Part shown: piece by piece, positions 43,937 through 51,781 of the stretch
Layout: each line of letters starts with the position of its first letter
How positions within the stretch are numbered: the first letter of the stretch is position 1
Assembly: GCA_965215215.1 (NCBI GenBank)
Contig: OZ244043.1
Coordinates: 1,736,001 to 1,800,000 of the forward strand
From: CALDTK01 sp965215215
GTDB taxonomy: Bacteria > Bacteroidota > Bacteroidia > Chitinophagales > Saprospiraceae
Length of the DNA: 64,000 nt
Direction: 5' to 3'
Made by a program: the position numbers and the translations under genes
The notes under the pieces: generated by a model
What the model saw: only the letters and a program-made list of their open reading frames with translations
Database searches by the model: none
What the model was told of the DNA's origin: nothing

Positions 43937-44578
43937 ATGAACGCACAACACGTAAAGCATGAACTCCAAAATCTCATTTCGGGAGAGAGCGGCGCAAGCT
44001 ATGATGCGATTATCCAAGCAGTCCTCAGTCACCTTAGAGCAGGCGAGAGCGCAAGTTCAATGGCTCAAGGAAAACTCGAAGACAAAGCAGAAGAAGCAAA
44101 GGAGCTAATCCGCTTTGCAAGAACACACAACCTAGTCTTGGCAGACATTCCAGAAGAGCGATTCGTAGCCAACGGAGCTGAGCAACGCGTTTACATCGCA
44201 GAGGAGAACTGCGTTATCAAACTGAACGATGCCATTTACTACGCATGTTGGCGGGACTATTTTAATAGCTTACTTTTACACAATTACTTCTTCGCCGACA
44301 CAGCTTACAGCCTGAGGGGCTTCTACGAGTCCAATGACATCGTTTACGCAGTAGTTGAACAGCCGTATATACACGCGGACAGAATAACCGACCTAGAGGA
44401 AGTAAAAAGTTTTATGGTGGCTAACGGATTCGAGAACGTAAGGAATCACGACTACAAACATGAAAAACTCGGACTGATTCTCGAAGATTTACATGACGAG
44501 AACGTTTTGACGGCGGACGGCGTACTTCATTTCATCGACACTGTTTTCTTCATAACCTCGAGTAAGTTCTGGAACTGA
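43937..44578 (+). CDS. Polyvalent-protein-type kinase domain protein (cassette 4)
   Basis: This 213-residue protein has features of the kinase domain found in phage and plasmid polyvalent proteins: a nucleotide-binding strand pair (GAEQRVYIAEENCVIKLNDAI, with candidate Lys), YACWRDYFNSLLLHNYFFADTAYSLRGFYESNDIVYAVVEQPYI, the catalytic loop LILEDLHDENVL (D-x-H-x-E-N) and a shortened metal motif LHFIDTVF. The first 70 residues are helical and unassigned. As the only gene of its cassette it may modify host or phage proteins, or act as a toxin; this is inference. Confidence 0.65.
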   Translation: MNAQHVKHELQNLISGESGASYDAIIQAVLSHLRAGESASSMAQGKLEDKAEEAKELIRFARTHNLVLADIPEERFVANGAEQRVYIAEENCVIKLNDAIYYACWRDYFNSLLLHNYFFADTAYSLRGFYESNDIVYAVVEQPYIHADRITDLEEVKSFMVANGFENVRNHDYKHEKLGLILEDLHDENVLTADGVLHFIDTVFFITSSKFWN

Positions 44579-44621
44579 CTGGAATTAGAGATTAGTGTTA
44601 CGTAGTACATAAAATTAATAC

Positions 44622-44682
44622 GCCCAACAATGGCTACACGCCCACGCCGACTAACCGCTAGGCGCGGCGCCCACCGTTATAG
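44622..44682 (+). other. attC4 recombination site
   Basis: GCCCAAC (44622-44628), a perfect RYYYAAC box, is followed by GGCTACACGCCCACGCC and TAGGCGCGGCGC and ends with GTTATAG (44676-44682). It is the last site of the array; the restriction-modification relic starts 47 bp on. Confidence 0.7.
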
Positions 44683-44708
44683 CCAATTGAAGAAATGCTA
44701 ATATGAAT

Positions 44709-44721
44709 GTTGACGAAAATT
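44709..44721. repeat. 13-bp direct repeat, left copy
   Basis: GTTGACGAAAATT here recurs exactly at 50089-50101 in the same orientation. Together they bracket the whole restriction-modification gene (44729-50056), as expected of a unit that moved in as a block. Confidence 0.45.
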
Positions 44722-44728
44722 AGCAACT

Positions 44729-45032
44729 CTACCCCACCCAGCCCCCCTCAACTTCCTCAACCACCCCCAACAGCGCCAGCCCCTCCACCAAGTCCGCCAC
44801 CGCCTTCCGCTGCGCGCCCTTGAAGTGTGCGGCAATCCCCTCCACCGAAAGCGGGACCTCCGAGGCGGCAATGACGCGGCGTAGCGCAGCCGGTCGCTCT
44901 GCCGTGCGCAAGTCTTTCCAGCGCTGGAGATCGATCGGGGTGGAGACGGCGAGCTTAGTGCCTTTGCCAGTAGCCAACTCCCCTTGCGTCTCTGTCTGAC
45001 CGTCTGGATTTTGGTGATCCGGACGTAGGTAG
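44729..45032 (-). pseudogene. 3' remnant of the MmeI-like restriction-modification gene
   Basis: The minus frame is open from the IS66 end and reads YLRPDHQNPDGQTETQGELATG, then TPIDLQRWKDLRTAERPAALRRVIAASEVPLSVEGIAAHF and VADLVEGLALLGVVEEVEGGW-stop. This is the usual C-terminal end of MmeI/YeeA-like methyltransferases (W/YLRPEYQ followed by a winged-helix-like tail). It belongs to the gene interrupted at 47310; roughly 120 codons that should lie between the two parts are absent. Confidence 0.75.
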
Positions 45033-45040
45033 GTATCCGC

Positions 45041-46558
45041 TTAGCCAACCCCGTCCCGAAGTTCTGGACTAAAATTACTAGGCAGCAGCTCGGCCACGCG
45101 ATTGACTGGGTGTGGTAGGATGCGAGCGAGCGTGTCGTTGAGCCAGGCCCGCGGGTTGACACCAGCCGCCTTGCAGCTCAATAGCAGACTGTACAGCACG
45201 GCAATGTTCTCGGCCGCCCCGTGATTGCCGGCGAACAGGTAATTCTTCCTGCCGAGGGCCAGCGGGCGGACTTGATTCTCGATGCCATTGTTGTCGAGTT
45301 CGACGCGCCCATCTTCGAGCACCACGCTCAGCGACGGCCACTGGTGGCGGGCGTAGCCGATGGCCTTGCCCAGGGGCGTCTTCGGGATGGGGGCGTGCTG
45401 GTCCTTCGCTAGCCAAGCAGTCAACTCGGCGAACACCGGCGTGAGTTGGGCTTTGCGTTCTGCTAGTCGCTGATCAGGCGGCAGACCTCGCCACCGAGCT
45501 TCGAGGGCGTAGATGCGCTGGATGATACCCAAGGCCTGTTTCGCGCTTGGATCGGAGCCGGTGGCCTCGAAGAGCTTGCGCCGGATGTGGGCTAGGCATC
45601 CAATCTGACGTATGTCGGCTCCCTTAGCCCGCAGTCCTGCGAGGGCCGTTTTGTAGGGGCCCCACCCGTCGGTCTGCAGCACGCCGCTGAAGTCCGCGAG
45701 CACCGAGGCCGGCAGCTTCGACCCGCGGCTCTTGTCGTAGCGGAAGGCTACGGCCTCGGTCGTCGGATCGCGCACGAGCCACATCCAGCCCTGGTGACTC
45801 GCTCGGGGCTTGTCGGCCGAGAGAACGCGGATGCCGGACTCGTCCATCTGCACGTAGTCCGTGGCCATGATCCGGTCCACGAGCGCGTTGTACAGCGGCT
45901 TGAGGGTCGCGGCGACGCGCTCGACCCACTTGCCCATCGTGGCGGGACTCAGAGCCCAGTCGTAGTCGCGCTTGAGCGCCTCGGCCTGCCGGTAGAGCGG
46001 CTGGTGGTCGAGAAACTTCTTCAAGATCACGTCCGCGGCGAGCGTTTCGTCCGCTATCGAGCGGGCCAGCACGCGGTCGCGGGCGTGAGCACAACTCACC
46101 TCGCCGGTGGCCAGGCATCTGTAAGTGGGTCGCTTTTGGAGGATACGCACGTACTGCGCGGGCCGGTACTCAACGCGCTCTGAAGTTTCGTAGCCTATGA
46201 GCACGTGCCCTTCGCGTTCGAGCTTAGCCTCATCGTACTCGCCGCGCTCGGCGTCGGTCTGTCCAGGGGCGACGACTTCTACCTCGAGCGGGAAGTGTGC
46301 CGGTAGGGGGTTGCGGCCGGGGTGCCTTGTAACGACGGCCTCGGGCTCGGTGGACTTAGCCGGCTCTTCGATGTCGATCTGCTCGTCAACCTCGCTGAAC
46401 AGATTGAGCTGCTCGTCGCCAGCTGGGATGAACCGCTCCGAGCGACGGGCGTGAAGCTGGCGCAAGAGCGCCTCATTAGCCTGTTCGAGCGCTTGGATTT
46501 GTGCCTCGAGCTGGGCGATTCGCTTGTCCTTGGCCAGGAGAAGTGTGTCAGTTGCCAC
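45041..46558 (-). CDS. tnpC: IS66 transposase TnpC (DDE)
   Basis: This roughly 505-residue transposase has an N-terminal leucine-zipper-like helix (LLLAKDKRIAQLEAQIQALEQANEALLRQL), the TnpC N-region (RSERFIPAGDEQLNLF), a zinc-ribbon-like segment and the catalytic core with DDE residues in YVQMDESGIRV, LQTDGWGPYKT and LDNNGIENQVRPLALGRKN, followed by a C-terminal IS66 domain. The start may be the GTG at 46558 or an in-frame codon at 46594. It looks intact. Confidence 0.92.
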   Translation of the reverse strand: MATDTLLLAKDKRIAQLEAQIQALEQANEALLRQLHARRSERFIPAGDEQLNLFSEVDEQIDIEEPAKSTEPEAVVTRHPGRNPLPAHFPLEVEVVAPGQTDAERGEYDEAKLEREGHVLIGYETSERVEYRPAQYVRILQKRPTYRCLATGEVSCAHARDRVLARSIADETLAADVILKKFLDHQPLYRQAEALKRDYDWALSPATMGKWVERVAATLKPLYNALVDRIMATDYVQMDESGIRVLSADKPRASHQGWMWLVRDPTTEAVAFRYDKSRGSKLPASVLADFSGVLQTDGWGPYKTALAGLRAKGADIRQIGCLAHIRRKLFEATGSDPSAKQALGIIQRIYALEARWRGLPPDQRLAERKAQLTPVFAELTAWLAKDQHAPIPKTPLGKAIGYARHQWPSLSVVLEDGRVELDNNGIENQVRPLALGRKNYLFAGNHGAAENIAVLYSLLLSCKAAGVNPRAWLNDTLARILPHPVNRVAELLPSNFSPELRDGVG

Positions 46559-46620
46559 GGCCCTCAAAGTACGAAACGCCCCTCGGTCGTCCAAGCTGAA
46601 ACGCTAGCAATTACTGGTGC

Positions 46621-46974
46621 TTAGGCCGCTTTTCGGTAGCGCTTTCTCCGCTCGATGGAGGCTAGCTTGACGCCCCCGAGGATCAGGCGCAGTGTCTCGG
46701 GCGACACCGCGGCGTACGGAGCCTTTGACGACGGCTGCGGTACTTCGAGGGTGCCCTCAGCGAGGACTTTGTAGTAGACGGCGAACCCGTCGCCCTCGAA
46801 ACAGAGGAGTTTGATGCGGTCGCGGCGGCGGTTGCAAAAGCAGTAGATCGCCCCATCGGCCGGATCACGACCGAAGGCCGAGCGAACCACGCCACTCAGC
46901 CCGGCGTAGCCCTTGCGCATGTCGCATACCCCGGTGTAGAAGTAGAGCCGCACCCCGGGGGCGAGGGCTAGCAC
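46621..46974 (-). CDS. tnpB: IS66 accessory protein TnpB
   Basis: This 117-residue IS66 Orf2 protein (VRLYFYTGVCDMRKGYAGLSGVV, GAIYCFCNRRRDRIKLLCFEGDGFAVYYK) is needed for IS66 transposition together with TnpA and TnpC. The GTG at 46974 overlaps the tnpA stop and gives the usual family length. Confidence 0.9.
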   Translation of the reverse strand: MLALAPGVRLYFYTGVCDMRKGYAGLSGVVRSAFGRDPADGAIYCFCNRRRDRIKLLCFEGDGFAVYYKVLAEGTLEVPQPSSKAPYAAVSPETLRLILGGVKLASIERRKRYRKAA

Positions 46975-47249
46975 CGCACGGGGGATGACAGCGTCGGCGT
47001 GGGGATGCGCACGCGAGTACCATCGGGGTAGGTAATCTCGATGGCGGGCGCCTCGCCGGGAGCGCGGCATTGAGGCTGAACGATAACTTCGGTAAAGGCC
47101 GGCGCGCTGGCGGCCTGCTGTTCGCCGCGTAGTTCTTTGCCGCGCCAGTAGCTGAAGGTCGCCAGACTGATGTCCTCGCGCTCGCAAAAAGCACGTTGGG
47201 AGAGCCCAGATTGACGCCAGGCATCGGGGAGGTGGGATAGGTTTGCCAT
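46968..47249 (-). CDS. tnpA: IS66 accessory protein TnpA
   Basis: This 93-residue protein has a helix-turn-helix (WRQSGLSQRAFCEREDISLATFSYWRGKEL) and a C-terminal strand region (AIEITYPDGTRVRIPT) typical of IS66 Orf1. Its stop overlaps the tnpB start. It reads inward from the right IS end. Confidence 0.9.
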   Translation of the reverse strand: MANLSHLPDAWRQSGLSQRAFCEREDISLATFSYWRGKELRGEQQAASAPAFTEVIVQPQCRAPGEAPAIEITYPDGTRVRIPTPTLSSPVRC

Positions 47250-47309
47250 GCCCGCAAACCTCCGGGCCGATGGGACGAATCGACAATACGGGCTTGGCTA
47301 AGTGCTTAC

Positions 47310-50056
47310 CGAGTTTTGTTGTAGCGGGGGTCGTTGCCGACGCCGAGGCGGCCGCCCGTTATTAGCGCCCAGATTGTGTGATAGCGAGATTCCAGGGCAC
47401 CTAAATGGAAGGCACTGGAACTACCGACTGCAATCAGCATATTATCTGGAAGTGTTGTAGCCGGTAGAAACTGAAAAAATCTATGCTTCGAAGTTTCTAC
47501 GGTTACGATGTATTTGTTCAGAGAGTTGATCGCTGAACGTAGCTCTGGTCTCTGTCTACCGGGGAGCCACCACTCCTGTCGAACTCTTGGTTCTTTTGAG
47601 ATGTCACGACTTGGCTTAACTTTAGTTATTAAATGATTATACCCATTGGGCGCGATCGTCCTAATGATTGATTTGTCTAAGCTATAGAAGTCAATGAGTC
47701 GAAGTTCCCTGGAGCTTTGCGTAAGGTCTCTGCCGTTTACATATATTGGGAAAATATCGCGATCCCCAAGTCGCTGATATGTTTCCGCCACATCAGCAGC
47801 AATTAGCATGTCAGTTCCGTAGAGTTGAATACCGCGGTCGCTTAAATTTGCATTTGCGACCAGCTTCACCACCGCTGTTGTGTCTACTCCAACCGTAAGG
47901 TCCGGCGCAATAATACCTTCACGCTCAATAAAGTCTACATCATTCTCGTTCTCTGATATTCGTTCGCGAACGATGATATGTACTTTACCAGCTCCTGATC
48001 TTCCAGTGGTAATCATGCTTACTCTAACATCCGCCCCATCCGCACTATCCACCCAAGGGTGATCTGGAATAGCATACACGAGACTGATCGGATTGACCTT
48101 CGCCTCCATGTAGTGCTGTAACACCCGCCGATTAAAGGTCTGGCGGATGCTGTTCGTCGTGATGAAACCAAAGCGCTGCAACGGATGCTCACTAGGTTTT
48201 GGCGAAAGCCGCAAAACTTCGGCGGCTCGGTGCCACCAGTACATCACGAAATCCGAACTGTCGGGAACGGTTTTGCTGTAAAGCTTCCGCACTCGCTCCG
48301 TGTAGTCATCGCCAAGAGCATCCCGCATTCTTGACGTGCCGATAAACGGCGGATTCCCAATAATAAAATCAGCCGCCGGCCACTCTGGCATCCGGTCCTG
48401 GCCCATGAAGCTCTCCAGCACAGCGTCCTTGCACTCAATGTTGTGGTAGCGCTCCAGGATCGGCTCGCCGAGGCGATCGGCGTCGCCCCAGGTGCGGAAG
48501 TGCCACTGGAGGTAGCCGATCCACAGTACCACCTCCGCGATGGCGGCGGCGCGGGGGTTGAGCTCAATGCCTCGGAACTGGTCCGGGCTCACCGTGTAGG
48601 CCCCCGTCATGTCGAGGGTTTGCTGGCCTTCGTAGGCTTCGATCTCCAGCAAAACCTCGCCTTCGAGGCGCTTCATGTGCTCGAGCGCGACGTAGAGGAA
48701 GTTGCCAGAGCCGCAGGCTGGGTCGAGGACGCGGATTTCGCAGAGCCGCCGGTGGAAGTCGCGCACATAATCGAACGCCTCCTCGCGAAGCTCGCGGCGG
48801 GGTTTGGCGTCGGCGTCGGCACCCTTTCTCGCGAGTTCGGCCTCTCGTTGGAGCGGGCCGGCAGCAAGGGCCTGCGCCGCCTGCCACTCCTCGCGCAGCG
48901 GTTCGATGATGGTCGGCAGCACCAGTCGCTCCACGTAGGCACGGGGCGTGAAGTGAGCGCCGAGTTTGTGCCGCTCCTTCGGGTCGAGGGCGCGTTCGAG
49001 CAGGGTGCCGAAGATGGCGGGCTCTACGAAACTCCAGTCGGCTTCGGCGGCAACGATGAGCAGGTCGGCCTCCTCGCCGTCGAGGTCGAGTGCGGTGGCA
49101 TCGGCGAAGAGCTCGCCGTTGAAACGTTTGACCTGCGTCCCGAGCGCCCGATCAAACCCGCCACGGTCCATCAGGCGCCAGAAGTCGGATAGCGCGGCAG
49201 GCAGGTGGGACAGGTTTTGGCGAAAGCCGCGCAACAGCGCCGTGAAAGGCTTCCCTCCAGCGCTATCCTTGATCAGCCTCACGTCCTCGGCGAACATGCT
49301 GAACAGGCAACGCATCAGAAACTGCGCCACGGCCTCCGGTGCATTGCCCCTTGCCTCCAGGCGTTTGGCGAGCGTACCCAACTTCTCGGCCAACTGACGC
49401 GTGACGCGGGCGCTCTCGGCAGCCGGATCGAGCGTGAGGGGCGCCGTCCACAGTTGCACCAAACGCTGCCGCACGACTTCGTCCTGTAAGTCGTCGAGCT
49501 GAATCCGGAAGGTGTTGCTGTCCGGAAAAGGCGCGTAGTGCTTGCCCTGCCCCGTGAAGTCGACGTACAGATCGATGCAGTAGCCGACGTCGCAGACGAC
49601 CAGGAAAGGGGGCCACCCGTGATCCGGCGGCAAGGCCTGTGCGTAGCGGCGGGCCTGGTTCTTGGCCTTATTCATCGCCTGGCTCCACGCGGGCGTGCCG
49701 CGACGCGCCGTGCCGGTTTTTAGCTTGACGCGCTCTCCTGCCAAGGTGGTTTTGGCGGAAGCCTCATCGGAGCCCTGCTTGTTCTCCCACACGAAACAGC
49801 CTTTGCGGTAGAGATCGACGAAGTTGGTCGTGTTGGTCCGCGCGTTAGTTACGCGGCGCTCGAAGACGTAATCCTCCTCGGCGTGGCCCTGTGGGCGCGG
49901 GAGCTCGACGCCGAGCAAGTCGCAGAGGTCGGCGACGAAAAGCTGACTATTAGCCGTTTCGGCGGCCTGTGAGGCGCTCCACTTGCTTATGAAGTCTAGC
50001 GCAAACCGCTCCTGCGGCGCGGTGTCGGGGAGCGGGTCGGCGTCCGGTCGGTGCAT
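47310..50056 (-). pseudogene. MmeI-like type IIL restriction-modification enzyme, interrupted by IS66
   Basis: About 915 codons survive from the ATG at 50056. The N-terminus holds an MmeI-type nuclease core (FVDLYRKGCFVWENKQG, D-x9-E-x-K), then a helical linker, the methyltransferase with SAM motif I VLDPACGSGNFLYVAL and motif IV NPPFIG, and part of the target-recognition domain up to GRLGVGNDPRYNKTR, where the IS66 end supplies the stop. A C-terminal remnant lies beyond the IS at 44729. A single polypeptide of this kind cuts and methylates DNA; loss of the middle of the recognition part probably abolishes activity. Two exact copies of the dispersed motif lie within it. Confidence 0.88.
48195..48210 (+). 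repeat. Dispersed motif (copy in restriction-modification gene)
   Basis: Exact 16-bp copy coding LSPKP on the minus strand; a second exact copy is at 49213-49228 in the same gene (GFRQN), and a one-base variant, GGTTTTGGCGGAAGCC, is at 49748-49763. Confidence 0.8.
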
Positions 50057-50088
50057 CGATGCGAAATGTAAGTGTTGGCTTTAACTGA

Positions 50089-50101
50089 GTTGACGAAAAT
50101 T
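50089..50101. repeat. 13-bp direct repeat, right copy
   Basis: This is the second copy of GTTGACGAAAATT, 33 bp upstream of the restriction-modification ATG; the other copy is at 44709-44721. Confidence 0.45.
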
Positions 50102-50330
50102 CCTAATGCGTCAGGTATTGGCAGATGACTACCGGTCCTTGCATTTGCGCTATCGCAAATCTTCAACAGGAGCAGTTACCTCCAACCCACCGCGGCGGGC
50201 GCCCTTACGGAGATGGGGCCCAGACCTCTGGACTCATGCGCGCGATTCATTAAGTATGATGGCTGCAACGCGATCTACAAAGGACCCTACCTCAGGATAC
50301 ATAACCGGCCAAATCTGCCCGATTTTGATC

Positions 50331-50398
50331 GATTTGTCCAATTTGAGGGGTCAATCTGGACAAATGTGCCTTTTTAAACGCGATTTGTCCAGATTGAA
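50331..50398. repeat. Triple ATTTGTCCA repeat in the intergenic region
   Basis: CGATTTGTCCAATTTGA (50330-50346), its near inverted copy TCAATCTGGACAAAT (50351-50365) and a direct copy CGATTTGTCCAGATTGA (50380-50396) stand close together, with TTTTT between the second and third. This may be a regulator binding array or a terminator hairpin. The rest of 50057-50543 holds no supported gene. Confidence 0.45.
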
Positions 50399-50543
50399 GG
50401 GAGTTGAGTCTCAGCTATACTCACTAGTCTATGGAAGGATGTCTGGCAACTGATAGCTGCGAAATTCCTACGAAACAACTATCCCTCAACAGAATAAGGC
50501 GTCCACAACCCAAAAACCCCGCCCCCGTACCTTCCAAGCCCAC

Positions 50544-51698
50544 ATGCCGCCCACCACCCTGATCCCCCCCGAGCAAATCGCCCTCCTCCGCGCCTTCGGC
50601 GCCTGGGGCGCGGCCACCTGCACCTTCGCCGCGCTCGCCCTGCTCGCCATCTGGTGGCACATCGGGCGGCGGAGCCGCGACCGCGGGCAGGTATACCTCG
50701 CGCTCTCGGTCGGGTTTTGGGGGGTATCCGGACTGGTGGAAGTCTACTACGCCGGCGTGCTCGACGCGGGTCGCGCCGCCGGCGCCGACCTCCAGGCGCC
50801 CCTCTTCCGGCTCGCCGCCTGGCGCAGCGTCCTCTCGCTCGCCAACAGCCTGTTCATCCTGCTCGCGCTGCCGTACTTCCGCTACCTCCCGGCGCGACTC
50901 GTACCGCTCGTCAAGGCGCGTTCGTGGCCGTGGCTCGTCGGCTTGCCCTTCGCGCTCGCGCTATTGCCCACCGTGCGTCAATTAGTCGCCGGTACCGGCT
51001 ACCAACTCGTCAGCGAGCTCGACGTGTACTACGCCCTGCTCACGCTCGGCTTCCTCGGCGCGGTGCTCTGGTCCTCGTTCGCGCGCCGCCGCCTGCCGAG
51101 CCTGGCCTACCTCACGGCACTCGTCACGATCGTTACCGTCGGGGCGCAGGTCCTCAAGCTCGGCGCCGATCCCGGTACGCAAGCTGTGCTGGCGGCCGTG
51201 TTCAAGACCTGCCTCATCACGCTCTTCTTCGCCCTGGCGCTCAGCTGGGTCCGCGAGCTCGCCGAGGCGGCAACCCCGGTTTTGGCGCAAGCCGTGCAGC
51301 TCCGGTTCCACGGGGAACGGAGGGTCAGTTTGTCCGGCTTTCGCCAAAACAACACAGCGCCCGTCCGGCTTACCCCCGCGCTGCACGACCTACTATCCCG
51401 TTTTGCCGCCAGGCGCACCGACGAAGACGCCACCGAGGGCGGCTGGCTCGAGATCAAACCGAAACACGAGGGGCGGCGCGGACGCAGCTACGATATCCGC
51501 GACCATAACGAGGTCCGCCGCCTCCTGCACGCTCTGCTCGACGGACTCTACGGCGCCGGACACTGGGCGCGCGAACAGCACGAATTACCCCTGCGCGAGA
51601 CCCTCTTCGAGACCGATGAGGCCCGCCCCCGCATGATCCGCCTCGCGCTGCCGCCGGCGGCGATCCACCCCGAAAACCCAGTGCTCGCGGGCTACTGA
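50544..51698 (+). CDS. Multi-pass membrane protein with C-terminal cytosolic domain
   Basis: This 384-residue protein has about seven transmembrane segments in residues 15-240 (TCTFAALALLAIWWHI, LYLALSVGFWGVSGLVEVYY, LANSLFILLALPYF, WLVGLPFALALLPTV, AYLTALVTIVTVGAQVL, CLITLFFALALSWV) and a soluble C-terminal part (VRLTPALHDLLSRFAARR, SYDIRDHNEVRRLLHALLDGL). The architecture, a seven-helix sensor-like region with a cytosolic output domain, suggests signalling; the family was not recognised. An exact copy of the dispersed motif encodes SGFRQN at the domain junction. Confidence 0.7.
   Translation: MPPTTLIPPEQIALLRAFGAWGAATCTFAALALLAIWWHIGRRSRDRGQVYLALSVGFWGVSGLVEVYYAGVLDAGRAAGADLQAPLFRLAAWRSVLSLANSLFILLALPYFRYLPARLVPLVKARSWPWLVGLPFALALLPTVRQLVAGTGYQLVSELDVYYALLTLGFLGAVLWSSFARRRLPSLAYLTALVTIVTVGAQVLKLGADPGTQAVLAAVFKTCLITLFFALALSWVRELAEAATPVLAQAVQLRFHGERRVSLSGFRQNNTAPVRLTPALHDLLSRFAARRTDEDATEGGWLEIKPKHEGRRGRSYDIRDHNEVRRLLHALLDGLYGAGHWAREQHELPLRETLFETDEARPRMIRLALPPAAIHPENPVLAGY
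51336..51350 (-). repeat. Dispersed motif (copy in membrane-protein gene)
   Basis: Exact 15-bp copy coding GFRQN; the one-base variant GGTTTTGGCGCAAGCC lies 57 bp upstream at 51279-51294 in the opposite orientation. Confidence 0.8.
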
Positions 51699-51781
51699 CA
51701 GCTTCCGACCGACTACCGACAATCTCGGATCCCTTCCGACGAGGTCCGCCGACGAGGCACCCGCGGCCCCAGGTTGCCGCC

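Larger units (their letters stand above)
41240..44682 (+). mobile_element. Integron gene-cassette array without integrase (CALIN-like)
   Basis: Four related 61-66-bp sites follow four gene units, all in one orientation and all with genes on the plus strand. Each has outer boxes CGACAAC, GCACAAC or GCCCAAC, the inner stem sequence CTACACGCC-C-ACGCCGGCT and its complement AGGCGTGGCG, with an extra unpaired base in one arm. These are properties of attC recombination sites. The cassettes carry a BamE-like protein, two toxin-antitoxin pairs and a kinase-like protein. No integrase or attI lies within the window. Confidence 0.75.
45033..47309 (-). mobile_element. IS66-family insertion sequence (2,277 bp)
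   Basis: Terminal inverted repeats GTATCCGCTTAGCCAACCCC (45033 on) and GTAAGCACTTAGCCAAGCCC (47309 inward, minus strand) match at 17 of 22 positions and begin with GTA as usual for IS66. Inside are tnpA, tnpB and tnpC in order. The 8-bp flanks (GTAGGTAG and CGAGTTTT) do not match, so the expected target duplication is missing, consistent with a deletion starting at one end. It interrupts a restriction-modification gene. Confidence 0.9.

Noticed and set aside
50106..50453. 115-codon plus frame upstream of the membrane-protein gene
   Set aside because: No recognisable motif; it overlaps the triple ATTTGTCCA repeat and has a composition unlike neighbouring genes.
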